This document shows, one piece after another, positions 35,634 to 46,838 of a stretch of DNA of 64,000 nucleotides; position 1 is the stretch's first letter, and each line of letters opens with the position of its first letter. This DNA comes from Rhipicephalus microplus. Taxonomy: Eukaryota > Arthropoda > Arachnida > Ixodida > Ixodidae. A program made the translations under genes and the position numbers. The stretch is from NCBI RefSeq assembly GCF_043290135.1, contig NC_134707.1, positions 76,008,508-76,072,507 of the forward strand, in the 5' to 3' direction. The notes under the pieces are model-generated. The model had not been told where the DNA came from and did no database searches. It was given only the letters and a program-made list of their open reading frames with translations.

Positions 35634-38600
35634 CGGCAAGGTGTTTCGGCCGCGGATTCTTCAATGGAACGTTCGTTCCCTCCGCTGCCGTCACGCCGAG
35701 CTGTCTACCCAACTCCTCCGACGCGAGTACGACGTCTTGCTGCTGCAGGAAACCTACGCTCGCGTCGGAACACTCAACCTACCTGGTTTTGTCGGCTATC
35801 ACAGCACCACGCAGTGCGAACTTGAAGAGTGTAGCGCAGTCCGGTGCAGCACTCCCTCGCATCCTCCCGGCACGTCGCGGGCTTCGGTTTATGTGCGCGC
35901 CGACCTCCCTCACGCTGCAGTGGACATCGAGGACATTCTCTGCGACACCCTCGAGGCCGTCGCCCTGACTGTGCGCATCGGGAGCACGGACACCAGTGTC
36001 GCTAGCGTGTACGTGCGCACATCGAACTACTCGGCACGCTGGGACACCCAATTCGTGTGCCGCCTCGCAGACCGCCTAAATCGCGACGCGGTCATCGGTG
36101 GCGACTTTAACTCTCACCACACCTCCTGGGGCAGTGGCGTGACGAACCACCGTGGGCGCGACCTTCTCGATGCCGTGCAAAAGGCCGGACTGCTCGTTAT
36201 AAACACGGGTAGCTGTACTCTCGCGCGCCGTGGTGTGTCCGACAGTGCCATCGACCTGACTCTCGTGGGTGGTACGTGTAAATATGAGTGGCAACGTGCA
36301 CCGGACTCTCAGGGCTCCGACCACTACCCCATCGTGGTCACACCCCCCTCAGCTTACATCAGGTACACTCGGACCTACAGTGTTGTGAAGTGGACTCGCT
36401 TCAGAGAACTGTGTGCTAGAGTGCCAGTCTCTGCAGACTTCTTCACCGCGCTGGCCGAGTGTCACGACGCAGCTACCACCCACTGCACCGTGCCTGCGGG
36501 CACCCCCGCACCAGACATCAGCCTCCTCAACCTTCGCGCCGCGCGTCGCAGGGCGCAGATTGTGGCGGTGCGCTCGCAGAAGGCGGAACATTGGCGTGCC
36601 TATAACTGTATTGACGCGGTGTGCCGCAGGCACGCCAGACGCCGTCGCAACCAGAGCTGGGGGAGCCTCTGCTCGTCACTAGATGACCCTCAGAACCACG
36701 CCCAAGCCTGGCGCATTTTCGCTGCCGTTCTTCGCACCAGAGAGCCTCGCTGCCCGGTTCTCTGTGTTGCTGTTGCAAGGAAGATCGCCACGCAGGAATT
36801 GGCTGAGCTGCTGGCAGACAAGTTTGCCCCTCCTGCTTGCCCACAGCCTCCACAGGGACTACCATCTGTGCCTGCACTCAACAGGCCTGAGCTCTTCGCT
36901 CCCGAGCGGTACTTTCCCACCGAGGGCATTCTGCTAGAGATCCGCGCATTATGCACGGAGGAGTTTACTCTCAGCGAGCTGACCGCAGTGCTCAACAACC
37001 GCACGAAGCGGTCTGCCCCGGGAGTGGACGGCCTCACCTACCAGGTGCTGCGCAACATTGACCCCTCCACGCGGCCCCGGTTGCTGGAGGCCTACAACGA
37101 AGTGTGGCGCACAAGTCAGGTGCCTCCTGGCTGGAAAGAGGCGCTCGTGGTGCCCATCCTGAAGCCACGGAAGCCGGCCACGGAGCTTTCATCCTACCGG
37201 CCAGTGTCACTTACCTCGGCCGCAGGGAAAGTCATGGAAGCCATGGCATTGCGACGCCTTCGCTGGATTGCCACCGCAACCAACGCATTCCCTCCCGAAC
37301 AGAGCGGATTTCGCCCAAGGCGCTGTACGTTCGACTCACTGGCCGACGTGATCGCCACCCTCGAGGAGGCCAAGTACCGCGGCGATTACGGCATCCTCGT
37401 GCTGCTCGACGTGAGAAGTGCGTTTGACTGTTTGCCCCACGCATCGATTTTGGACGCACTTCGTGACCTCGGTGTGTGCGGGCGGATGTTTGACTACCTG
37501 GAGAGCTTCTTGGGCGACCGCACTCTTCGCGTTCGTGTTGGCTCCACAATCAGCGGTCCCCACTCCGTCACCGCAGGCGTACCCCAGGGCAGCATACTGA
37601 GCCCTTTTCTCTTCAATCTGGCTCTTGCCAAGCTGCCCGACTACATCCCGTGCAACACGGCGTGTGAAGTGCATGTGACGATTTACGCCGATGACATTGC
37701 GCTGTTTGCCTGCGGCCCCGGTCGCCACCGGGCAGCCCTTCTCGAGTCCCTCCAGGTCGCCATCGACGCGGTTGACGCATTCCTGAACGGGGTTGGACTG
37801 GCGCTCGCCGCCTCCAAGACGGAGGCACTGCTCGTCCACCCGCGAGCGTCGACACGCCGCTCCACGCCTCGGCTCTCACTCCGGGGCCTCCCCATCGAGT
37901 GGAGCACGAAGGTGCGCTACTTGGGGGTGACCATAGACCACCGGCTCAGCTGGCGACCGGCCGTCAACGATCTGCGGACGAGCAACCGCAAGGTACTCGG
38001 CGCCGCACGCAGTCTCCTCGCGCGAGGGCACGGCTGCACCCCTGCCCTTGCCCTGCGAGTCTACAACGCAGTCGCATCGGCACGCGTGATCTACACTGCA
38101 GCAGTGGCTTCGTTGAGTGCTTGCCAGCTAGCTGCCTTGGACGCGGACCATCGCAACGCCGTGCGGGAGTACTACGGACTTCCCCAAACCTCCCAGGTGG
38201 GCCCCACGCTCGCCGAAGCGGGGGAAACTCCCATCTCCCTGCGGGTGACCCAGCGGACACTAAATCATGTACTGCGGCTGAAAACCACAAGGCAGGGGCA
38301 GCTCCTTGTGAACAGGCTATATGCTCTACCTCACTCATCCATGGGGCAGCGGGCGAGTGAGCTCTTGACGGTTGTGCCAGACATGCAGTACCCCAGCTGG
38401 CTGGCTATCCCACCCTACCGCCACACCCCTCTGGTGATCACCAAGACCATTGGCGGCATCAAAGCGAAGGCGCGCACCCCGCTGGCAGCGATGCAGCAGG
38501 AGTGCTCCGCCCTCCTTCACGAACAGCTGAACGGCCGGCTGCTTGTTTACGTCGACGGGTCAGTGCTTCGCGACGGCTCCGCGGCCGCCGCCTGCGTTGT

Positions 38601-39381
38601 GCCATCAGTCGGCGCGGTTCTCAAGTGCCGCCTCCCCTCCCTCGCCTCCTCCACTGTGGCGGAACTCGCCGCTATAAATTTGGCAGCCGATTTCCTCAGT
38701 GAGCGGGCACCCATGAGCGCTGCAGCCATCATCTGCGACTCCCGGGCGGCCTTGGCCGCGATCTCGCGCGAGGAAGACGGCAGCCTCCTTGCGCAGAGAG
38801 TTGCCCGGAAGCTGCACGCCGTGCAGCAAACGGGGTGCGACCTCTCGCTGCACTGGGTGCCTTCGCACATCGGAATACCCGGCAACGAGGCGGCCGACTG
38901 TGCCGCGAGGGATGCGCACGACCCCGACACTGGCGTCACCAACTTCGTGTGCTCCGCGGATGCCGGCCGTCTCCTCACCGCCCGCTACGTGCGCGAGCGT
39001 CATCCCGACCCTCGCGTAGCAGCTGGAAAGCCGCCGCGGCGGCTCCCTCTCAAGGGACTCCCAAGACGAGACCGCGGTTTCCTTCTCCGTCTCCGCACCG
39101 GAGACAACTACACCGCCGAGCGAAAACATCGGCACTCCGGGCGTGGCAGTCCATACTGCATGGACTGCGGCGACCTGGAGACTCTGGACCACCTTTTGCT
39201 TCATTGCCCGGCTGGTGACGCGAGCAGACAGGTGATGCTCGCAACGTACGGAGCTCTCGGCCTGCCTCGGACAACAACTGAGCACCTCTTGTTCCCGAAC
39301 AGTGGCCGCGCGCATATCAAGCGTGCCCTTTCAGCGCTGCTCGACTTTGTAGACGGAAGCGGACTGCGTGAGCGAATTTAG
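35626..39381 (+). CDS. Nested LINE ORF2: endonuclease, RT, RNase H, zinc finger
   Basis: 1251 residues with no internal stop. The ATG at 35626 is chosen because it overlaps the ORF1 stop (ATGGCTAG) and starts just before the endonuclease motif LQWNVRS; the longer open frame upstream lies within ORF1. Endonuclease: N15, E42, GGDFNSH (158-164) and SDH (231-233). RT: D595 in LLDVRSAFD, GVPQGSILSPFLFNLAL (651-667), YADD (687-690) and YLGVTID (765-771). RNase H: D977, E1013, D1038, D1091. Finger: C1178, C1181, H1189, C1194. All catalytic residues I can check are present, as expected of a recently active copy. Confidence 0.95.
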   Translation: MASGKVFRPRILQWNVRSLRCRHAELSTQLLRREYDVLLLQETYARVGTLNLPGFVGYHSTTQCELEECSAVRCSTPSHPPGTSRASVYVRADLPHAAVDIEDILCDTLEAVALTVRIGSTDTSVASVYVRTSNYSARWDTQFVCRLADRLNRDAVIGGDFNSHHTSWGSGVTNHRGRDLLDAVQKAGLLVINTGSCTLARRGVSDSAIDLTLVGGTCKYEWQRAPDSQGSDHYPIVVTPPSAYIRYTRTYSVVKWTRFRELCARVPVSADFFTALAECHDAATTHCTVPAGTPAPDISLLNLRAARRRAQIVAVRSQKAEHWRAYNCIDAVCRRHARRRRNQSWGSLCSSLDDPQNHAQAWRIFAAVLRTREPRCPVLCVAVARKIATQELAELLADKFAPPACPQPPQGLPSVPALNRPELFAPERYFPTEGILLEIRALCTEEFTLSELTAVLNNRTKRSAPGVDGLTYQVLRNIDPSTRPRLLEAYNEVWRTSQVPPGWKEALVVPILKPRKPATELSSYRPVSLTSAAGKVMEAMALRRLRWIATATNAFPPEQSGFRPRRCTFDSLADVIATLEEAKYRGDYGILVLLDVRSAFDCLPHASILDALRDLGVCGRMFDYLESFLGDRTLRVRVGSTISGPHSVTAGVPQGSILSPFLFNLALAKLPDYIPCNTACEVHVTIYADDIALFACGPGRHRAALLESLQVAIDAVDAFLNGVGLALAASKTEALLVHPRASTRRSTPRLSLRGLPIEWSTKVRYLGVTIDHRLSWRPAVNDLRTSNRKVLGAARSLLARGHGCTPALALRVYNAVASARVIYTAAVASLSACQLAALDADHRNAVREYYGLPQTSQVGPTLAEAGETPISLRVTQRTLNHVLRLKTTRQGQLLVNRLYALPHSSMGQRASELLTVVPDMQYPSWLAIPPYRHTPLVITKTIGGIKAKARTPLAAMQQECSALLHEQLNGRLLVYVDGSVLRDGSAAAACVVPSVGAVLKCRLPSLASSTVAELAAINLAADFLSERAPMSAAAIICDSRAALAAISREEDGSLLAQRVARKLHAVQQTGCDLSLHWVPSHIGIPGNEAADCAARDAHDPDTGVTNFVCSADAGRLLTARYVRERHPDPRVAAGKPPRRLPLKGLPRRDRGFLLRLRTGDNYTAERKHRHSGRGSPYCMDCGDLETLDHLLLHCPAGDASRQVMLATYGALGLPRTTTEHLLFPNSGRAHIKRALSALLDFVDGSGLRERI

Positions 39382-39592
39382 AGAATTCGCGCCCCGTGAT
39401 TTTGGTAGACGATCTGTGCGTCCCCCCCTTCCTTTGCTCGCTCTCTCCTTTCTCTTTCCTCTCTTCGCTCAAGTCTATTATCCCCCATTCCCCTTCCCAT
39501 GTGAACCACTGCTGAGGTGTCGCACTTAGCTGCAGACAGTTGCGGGGTTCACTTTTCTTTTCTTTTCCAATTTTAAGAACCACTTCCCCCAG

Positions 39593-40711
39593 TGGCTACT
39601 CGTGATACCCCGCAGTCTGCGGTCGGAGATATGTGAATCCTTCCATTCTGATCCACAGTGCGCGCACTCTGGGGTATTCAAAACCTACCATCGCATTAGA
39701 CAACGCTACTTCTGGCGCGGGATGTACCGCTACGTCCAGCAGTTCGTTCGCTCCTGTCTCGCTTGCCAACGCCGCAAACCGTCCGCACACATGTCACCAG
39801 CCGGTCTGCAACCGCTACCTTGCCCTGACCGTCCGTTTGGGCGCATAGGTATCGATTTGTACGGACCACTTCCTCTGACGTCCACTGGCAACCGCTGGGC
39901 CATCGTCGCCGTAGATCATTTAACGCGATACGCCGAAACCGCCGCTCTCCCTGCGGCTACTGCGCGTGATGTTGCGTCCTTCCTACTACATCGATTTATA
40001 TTGCGCCACGGTCCACCCCAGGAGCTTCTCAGCGATCGAGGCCGTGTCTTCTTGTCAGAAGTCGTCGATGCCATTCTCACTGAGTGCCATTCTGTCCATC
40101 GCAAAACTACTGCTTACCACCCGCAGACGAATGGTCTGACCGAACGCTTTAACCGCACCCTCGGCGACATGCTGTCGATGTACGTCGCCGCCAACCACAC
40201 GAATTGGGATACCATACTGCCCTTCGTCACTTACGCCTACAACACCGCCCCTCAGAGCACGACTAGTTTTTCACCTTTCTTTTTGCTGTACGGAAGGCAC
40301 CCGTCACACACCATCGACACGATACTCCCGTACACGCCGGATCCATCTGAGTGTACACCTATTTCCGAGACCGCCAGGCTTGCTGAAGAGTGTCGCGAGC
40401 TTGCCAAGACTTTTACGGCGCATGAGCAAGAGCGGCAGAAGAGTATTCGTGATGGCTCCGCCACTTCTGAGCCCACCTTCCTTCCTGGTTCCCTTGTATG
40501 GCTCTCAATCCCGACCTCTGTAGCTAGCCTTTCTTCCAAACTACTCCCGAAATATGAAGGTCCCTACCGTGTGATCGAGCGCACATCTCCGGTCAACTAT
40601 CTTATCGAGCCAATTGAACAATCTTCGGACATGCGCTGCCGCGGGCGCGACATAGTCAACGTGGAGCGTCTGAAGGCTTACTATGACCCGCTCGTAGTGA
40701 CAAGCTGTTAG
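39593..40711 (+). pseudogene. Gypsy pol 3' part: integrase
   Basis: After the LINE block the Gypsy frame resumes at 39593 with [11 protein letters not shown] zinc-binding HHCC region follows (AHSG, TYHR, then CLAC). The catalytic core has IGIDLYG, LSDRG and NGLTERFNR, giving the D, D and E of the active site. A C-terminal region with [11 protein letters not shown] resembles the usual Gypsy integrase tail. The stop at 40709-40711 lies 36 bases before the right LTR. It is cut from its RNase H neighbour by the LINE and has no translation start of its own, so I call it a separated part of pol. Confidence 0.93.
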
Positions 40712-40747
40712 GTCGCCAGGCGGCTCCCTCTTCGACCCCGGGGTAAT

Positions 40748-41112
<365 letters not shown>

Positions 41113-41241
41113 CACAAGTCAACAGGATGGAGACTTGCCTGCCCCTTCATCAGTCACTCATCATCGACGCAGTTCCCCAGAAGACACCCTGACCACACAT
41201 TAACTACCGAATCATCGCCTAGAAGGACAACGACCAGCACC

Positions 41242-41895
41242 ATGACAGAACCATCGGCTGACCTCGACATCCCCAAGTACACCGGATCAGTGGACGACGG
41301 ACCCGTACAGGACTGGTCCAACCTATTCGAGGTCCACGCCGCCGCTGCATCCTGGTCGGAACGGGAGATGATCATAAACTTCAATGACTACATCTCAGGT
41401 GAGGCATTCAAGTTTTACCTCACCCACATCTTCGAGAACGATGAGTCTTGGCAAAAGATAAAAGAAGAAATGATCATCTGGTTTCAGGGCTATAATCAAG
41501 ATTCGGTTACAACCAGCCATATCGATGCATTGAAATTGAGTAATCACATTCATACGCAGCCTTCACGCATTCGAGCACAGAGCAGAAGTTTACCATTCCC
41601 GTCAGGCGAAGTCAGTCATCTGCTCATAGAAAGACATCTGAGCCGTTTTTCTGCAAGGCCCAACCTTCCACCTGGTTTCGCATCTGCACAAATGTTGCCA
41701 ACGCTAACCTCTTCTCTGCAAAACACAAATCAAGACAATATTCAAGCACCCAATGTACTTGACTCTTCATCTTGCTTACGTAAGCCATCATTTGGTTCTG
41801 TGCCAAGTAGCTCGTTTGGTGCTCGTCACTCTCATCGCACCCCTCAAGATATCGCACCCCTCAAGATATCGCCACATACGCAACAGACCACCTGA
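41242..41895 (+). CDS. gag-like protein of the small LTR element
   Basis: 217 codons from ATG to TGA. The first 90 residues (PKYTGSVDDGPVQDW, then WSEREMIINFNDYISGEAF) resemble the N-terminal capsid region of retrotransposon gag proteins. After that the sequence becomes Ser/Pro-rich, with no zinc knuckle. A 17-22 base tandem duplication (CACCCCTCAAGATATCG) lies near the end. It may encode a particle protein used in trans or be a decayed gag. Downstream frames to 42.7 kb are short and unrecognised. Confidence 0.6.
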   Translation: MTEPSADLDIPKYTGSVDDGPVQDWSNLFEVHAAAASWSEREMIINFNDYISGEAFKFYLTHIFENDESWQKIKEEMIIWFQGYNQDSVTTSHIDALKLSNHIHTQPSRIRAQSRSLPFPSGEVSHLLIERHLSRFSARPNLPPGFASAQMLPTLTSSLQNTNQDNIQAPNVLDSSSCLRKPSFGSVPSSSFGARHSHRTPQDIAPLKISPHTQQTT

Positions 41896-42853
41896 AATAT
41901 CAGCCAAATAACTTTTCAAGCCACTGCCATTCCGAAAGCGGTTGTACTTCAGGAACGCTTGGCTTAATTCTCCCGCAAAGAAACAAACATACGGAATCGG
42001 AACCACGTCAAGCCATGTTTGCGGTGATGTCATCCTCAGGAACCGGAACAACCGAAAGTCGAAGCAGTACGGAGTCACTATTTTATGCAAGTCTCGCCAA
42101 TAAAAACGAAAATGTATCTACTGCTTTCTTTTACACAAATGATGCTTGCATCCTACTCGTAAATAATGCTGGTACTACCGACAGCGTCTCCTTATTCAAC
42201 GACGATGACCTCCCGCAATTTTCTCAACAACATCACCAAATCAAGAAAAGACGACGACGAATGAAAAGTTCATCGGAAGCATGCTCCCAACTTGAACGAC
42301 TTAAAAAATTAAGAACTTTGATCCAAGGGCCATTTCAAGAAAAAAGACGTTTCTGGGTGAAGGAACATCGTCACAGACGCTCTCCGCGCCAGCGGTTGCA
42401 CAGATGACAATACCACGGAAAACGCCCAATTATTACGTGGAGCAACTTCTTGCACGCTGCCAGCACGCAGGCATTTAGCCGCCACCATCTCTCAAAAAGC
42501 ACGCATACTAGATACAATGCATCTGTCGCAGCCACGACTCAGAATCCAAAGCATTAGACATCCAACCTTCCAACGCTACAAGGACTCCCTCCCTTGTTCG
42601 TTTTTCGCTACTATCCAGGCTGTGTCATCATCATTTCCCACGTCGAATGCAGGGTTATGCTCTCCAGAACGCAACAGCCAACCTCGCCCACCTGAGGTCT
42701 CCTAGATCTCACTGGACTGCCTTCCCTGTGAATGGTTTGTGCAAGTGCATGGAACTGCCGTGTTACATGAAACTACTCTATTTTGTGATATTTTTTCCTA
42801 TAATGAGACACCACTTCTTGATGCTTCATAGTTTGTAGCTCGCGCATTTTTTC

Positions 42854-42867
42854 GGGGGGAGGGGGAA
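42854..42867 (+). promoter_or_regulatory. Polypurine tract of the small LTR element
   Basis: A 14-base pure purine run three bases before the right LTR, the usual plus-strand priming site. Confidence 0.75.
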
Positions 42868-42870
42868 TCA

Positions 42871-42980
42871 TGTAACATAAGTAGGTAGTGACTGAAGGTA
42901 GAGGCTTAGGAGGAAGAAGTGCGGAAAGGAATAAACATGGCGTATGAGCCAGGCCACGTCTCCCATTCTTCATAGCGTCA
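42871..42980 (+). repeat. Right LTR of the small element
   Basis: 110 bp, beginning TGTAACAT and ending GCGTCA, with AATAAA inside. It differs from the left copy at the start and by at least one base within. Confidence 0.85.
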
Positions 42981-43092
<112 letters not shown>

Positions 43093-43114
43093 AGTAGATC
43101 CTCCGTGAGCGGTC

Positions 43115-43164
43115 ACAACGTGGTTTATTTCGACGTTTCGGCCTAGAGTCTGGCCTTCATCAGG
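43115..43164 (-). ncRNA. Hammerhead-ribozyme-like motif, minus-strand copy
   Basis: Complement of the motif at 48741-48790. The core CTGATGA is the complement of 43157-43163, followed by a GGCC/GGCC stem and GAAAC. Limits are as for the plus copy: the first stem is weak and there is an extra A before the second. Confidence 0.5.
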
Positions 43165-43886
43165 AATAAAGATACAGTTTGTCGGTGCTCAGCTTTATAC
43201 AATCTCAAATCAGAGGGCAAGGTAAGAGGGAAAAAAAAAGAAAAGAAAAGAAAAGGAAAGAAAAAAAAGGAAAAAGATAAAAATAATATACGGTGAACGC
43301 CCCTCGGGTGCCCCCCTTCCACTTTTCCTCCACTCCCCCCCATCTCTCTCCCCCCTCTCCCCTTCACCTTTCTGATGTCAGCGGTCTGTGTATGTTTCCG
43401 TTCACTAGCGCATTCCTCCCGATCAGACGGTCCCTCCTGGCACTGGCGGTTCGGTGTGGGGCAAAAAAGAGAGCTTTTCAGGAAGTCCTAAGCCTTTAAC
43501 TGCTCGGGGTCCCGTAAACAATTCGTCGTAGAAAGACGGGGGCCGCGTATTGTGGCAGAGGCTGGTCAGCGGGCATTTTAGGAAGTTCTAAGCCTTTAAC
43601 TACTCCGCGCCCTGTCAACATTTCGTCGTAAAAATAGGGGTGCCCCGTATTGCGGTAGGCTGTGCAAGCGCGTGCAATGCGAATTCCTGGCCCGCTTCTA
43701 AATTACGCGTGTCGTGGGGGCCTCCCGGCTGTGCACATGGTTGCTGTTGGGCATGTCGTGCATGGCACAATTGATTGGGTAGTAAAATAAAACAGAAAAC
43801 AGATGACAGCTGCACTTAGGAAGAGTAGTTACACTTGGAATTGTTTTAGGTTGTCCAGTGCCCTTCGCAGCTGCAGTGCCGTGAAC

Positions 43887-46541
43887 TCAGTTACTATTTT
43901 CATCGTTGCCGTTATTGTTTTCTAATGCTTTAATTGCTGCAAGTGTACCAGGATTCTCATTTATTCCTCTATCGAGGGTGTTAAATCGGTGGATAAGGTA
44001 TGACTCTCGTTGTTCACGTTCTCGATTTGATTTAAATCCCGTCTCTAAGAGCGTTACTGATAGTTTGTCGAATGCATGGTCGGGAAGATTGAGGTGTTTT
44101 GATAGAGGTAGACTTGGGGCTGATTTCGCATGGGCTCTGTGATTATTGAAGCGAATCCTAAATGGTGTTTCTGTTTGTCCGATGTACTGCATACCACACA
44201 CGTTGCATTCGAGTAGGTACACCACATTAGAAGAATCGCATGTTAGGTTTCCTCGTATGTTAATCGAAAACTTGGATTGCGTGCTGGTTGCTTTGTCTGT
44301 TTCTCGCATCGCCTTACATACAAGACATCGTGGCTTTAAGCAAGGGCGGCATGAATTATTGGGGGGTGATGTGTTAATTTGGGAGTGGACAAGGGTGTCT
44401 TTGAGGTTACGTGGTCGTCGGTAAACGACGCCTGGAGCGGATGGGAATGCGCGTTTCAGACGTTCACTTTGTTCCAGAATGTTGTAATGTCGTTTAAGGA
44501 TTTTGTTTACATTGGGGAAGTTTGTGCTGTAAGTCAAGCAGAGGTTTGTTCGTTGTGGGTCTTCTCGTGGTGGTCGCTTCATAAGTAAGTCTTCACGCTT
44601 TAGTTTTCTCGCTTTTTGAGCAGCGTCATTAATTACATGTGGGGGGTATTTTTGTTGCTCGAGCATAAGTTTTAGCCTCTGTGAGCTCGTGTCAAAGTCA
44701 GCGTCTCTAGAGCAGATTCGCTTAAACCGGTGAGCCTGGCTGTATGGAATACTGTTTTTACAGTGGCGTGGGTGATCGCTTTGGTAATGAAGGTATTGTT
44801 GTCGATCCGTTGGTTTGCGATATAGGGTTGTAGAGAGCTTCTCTTCATCTATCGTTATGGTAACATCAAGAAAATTTACGGTAACTTGCGAGTATGTGTG
44901 TGTGAAGTGTATGTTCGGGTGTACAGCATTGTAAGTGTCTATAAAGCTGAGAAGTTCGTCCTCGCTGTGGGTCCAAATAAGAAAGATGTCGTCTATGTAT
45001 CTTCTGTATAACATTGGTTTCAAGGAACTTTGTGCAAGAAATTCAGATTCTAGCTTTCCCATAAATATGTTGGCATAATTAGGTGCCATTTTGGTGCCCA
45101 TAGCGGTCCCGCTGATTTGTCGAAAATACTCTTGGTTAAACTCGAATGAATTTAATTCGAGGACCATCCTCGTCAATGTTGCAATGGCAGAGAAATCTGG
45201 GGTGTTAGATTGTCTATGGTTTGTGTACATGTTTCTTAGTGCAGCTATGCCGTCATCGTGAGGAATATTTGTATATAATGAAGAGACATCAAGGGTAACC
45301 AAGTACGAGTTTTTCGGCACACAGATACCCGCAATGTCTCGAAGAAAATGTGTGGTGTCTTTTATGTACGACGCGAGGGTGCATGGAATGTGGCTTATTA
45401 GTTTGTCCACGTACCCTGATATGGGTTCAGTTATTGTACCGATGCCTGATATGATTGGTCGACCTGGGTTACCGGGTTTATGAATTTTTGGGAGGATGTA
45501 GAAGCGACCTGGACGAGGGTATGCTGCTTGCATCAGTTTGTGGTCAGTGTTGGTTATCTTTTCTGCGTCCAACAGTTTCTTTAGTTCTGTTGATACGATA
45601 CGTTTGTATTCGTCTGTCGGATCACCTGGGAGGCGTTCGTAAAATCTTGAGTCGTCTAGTTGGCGGTATGCTTCTTGTAGGTAGTTGGTTGTATTAAGGA
45701 CTACAATTGCTCCTCCTTTGTCAGCGGGTTTTATTGTTATGTCTGTCCTAGATGCCAAATTTTTCATGCTTATTTTTTCAGATTTGGTCAAGTTTTCTCG
45801 GTTTCCTTTCTGTCTGTGGTATTCGTGTACTATATCTTTCTGTACTGCGGTGATATAAAGGTCCAAGCACTTGTCTCGATTACTGTTCGGTGTCCAATCA
45901 TTTGATTTACGACGGTGAATTGTTTTGTGGTTAGAAGGCCTATCTAAGAAATATTCGCGCAACCTTAAGCTTCGAGCGAAGTTGTCGAGGTCTCGGAGTA
46001 AGTGGAATTCATTGACAAATTTTGTGGTCGGGCAGAAGCTTAGTCCCTTAGATAGCAGTTTTACTTCGTCAGGTGACAAGCTCGTGTCCGATAAGTTTAC
46101 AACCACAGTGTCACACGGTGTGTTCCTAGATGGGTGCTCGTTTGTACCATTAGTGTTTTCCTGGGTGGTGGTGTTGTAATGATAAGGCACTGTATCAGGG
46201 AACGCGGGTTTGGGCACATGGTCTCTTTCGAGTTTATGAAGTTTTGTGGCCCTGATGGCTTGGTATTTATTCTGCTCAAATTCTGTTAATCGCGTGATTT
46301 CTTCGTTCGATAAAGTGTTGTGGTGGAGAATGGTGTTGGTCATAGCGACCAGTTTCTTTACCTGTTTGTCACTATGATTAAGAGCAATTTCTGTTAATTT
46401 AAGGGATGCCTCAAGGAGGACGTTTTTCCATGTTATTTGGTCGTGCTTATCTAGATTTGTAGCAGCTGGTGTGAGGGAGAGTGTCATACCCTTGGGGGCT
46501 ATTCTAGCACGAAGGTACACTTGCAATGTTGATTTATGCAT
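43887..46541 (-). CDS. Penelope-like reverse transcriptase with GIY-YIG endonuclease
   Basis: 884 codons with no stop. The enzyme copies element RNA and cuts DNA with its own GIY-YIG nuclease. KPADKGGAIVVLN lies at 271-283, YILPKIHKPGNPGRPI at 348-363, motif A VTLDVSSLYTN at 415-425 and YRRYIDDIFLIW at 512-523. After a linker with a CRPC/CLVC cysteine cluster, the C-terminus carries VYLLECN and CGMQYIGQT, the GIY-YIG core. This domain set is diagnostic of the Penelope class. I use the ATG at 46541; a separate frame (46635-46955, minus) lies upstream and may encode an N-terminal or first ORF. Confidence 0.95.
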   Translation of the reverse strand: MHKSTLQVYLRARIAPKGMTLSLTPAATNLDKHDQITWKNVLLEASLKLTEIALNHSDKQVKKLVAMTNTILHHNTLSNEEITRLTEFEQNKYQAIRATKLHKLERDHVPKPAFPDTVPYHYNTTTQENTNGTNEHPSRNTPCDTVVVNLSDTSLSPDEVKLLSKGLSFCPTTKFVNEFHLLRDLDNFARSLRLREYFLDRPSNHKTIHRRKSNDWTPNSNRDKCLDLYITAVQKDIVHEYHRQKGNRENLTKSEKISMKNLASRTDITIKPADKGGAIVVLNTTNYLQEAYRQLDDSRFYERLPGDPTDEYKRIVSTELKKLLDAEKITNTDHKLMQAAYPRPGRFYILPKIHKPGNPGRPIISGIGTITEPISGYVDKLISHIPCTLASYIKDTTHFLRDIAGICVPKNSYLVTLDVSSLYTNIPHDDGIAALRNMYTNHRQSNTPDFSAIATLTRMVLELNSFEFNQEYFRQISGTAMGTKMAPNYANIFMGKLESEFLAQSSLKPMLYRRYIDDIFLIWTHSEDELLSFIDTYNAVHPNIHFTHTYSQVTVNFLDVTITIDEEKLSTTLYRKPTDRQQYLHYQSDHPRHCKNSIPYSQAHRFKRICSRDADFDTSSQRLKLMLEQQKYPPHVINDAAQKARKLKREDLLMKRPPREDPQRTNLCLTYSTNFPNVNKILKRHYNILEQSERLKRAFPSAPGVVYRRPRNLKDTLVHSQINTSPPNNSCRPCLKPRCLVCKAMRETDKATSTQSKFSINIRGNLTCDSSNVVYLLECNVCGMQYIGQTETPFRIRFNNHRAHAKSAPSLPLSKHLNLPDHAFDKLSVTLLETGFKSNREREQRESYLIHRFNTLDRGINENPGTLAAIKALENNNGNDENSN

Positions 46542-46634
46542 TTCATGTCTAATTCGTTTGTCAGCAAGTTTTCGTACTTTAAGGAAAGTGGCACTGCAAC
46601 TGGGAAGTGATGAGCTGGACTTACATTTCAGAAG

Positions 46635-46838
46635 TCAATCTTCTTTTGGGTGCGGGGATGGCACTGATGAGGTGCGCAGGTTGTAGTTATGTCCGGCAGG
46701 CCTTCGTCGTTGTGGGGAGAATTTCGGCGTTGGGCTCCCGGCGAACGTGTTCGTTGGCAGTTCCGGGGTCCGTAATAGGGGGACGCGGTTCCGTAGTTCG
46801 GCAGGCTTCCCTTTGAGGAGTGGTGTAGTGGTGCTGCA
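46635..46838 (-). CDS. Possible short upstream ORF of the Penelope-like element
   Basis: On the minus strand an open frame reads into the region upstream of the RT start and ends with a basic HNYNLRTSSVP stretch and a stop at 46635. Only the part inside the element (from about 46838) is listed; the open frame itself extends into the neighbouring inverted copy. Similar short leading frames occur in some Penelope-like elements. Function unknown. Confidence 0.3.
   Translation of the reverse strand, partial: CSTTTPLLKGKPAELRNRVPLLRTPELPTNTFAGSPTPKFSPQRRRPAGHNYNLRTSSVPSPHPKED

Larger units (their letters stand above)
33510..39592 (+). mobile_element. Nested LINE with intact ORF1 and ORF2
   Basis: A plus-strand I/R1-group LINE inside the Gypsy pol gene. 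It has about 600 bases of GC-rich leader, ORF1 (34113-35633), ORF2 (35626-39381) and a 210-base 3' UTR rich in CT runs and ending near CTTCCCCC. Gypsy sequence resumes at TGGCTACTCG, from 39593, in the integrase frame. No poly(A) tail or long flanking duplication is seen. Both ORFs are open, so this copy may be or may recently have been mobile. Confidence 0.88.

Noticed and set aside
40712..40747. Envelope-like gene after integrase
   Set aside because: Only 36 bases separate the integrase stop from the right LTR.
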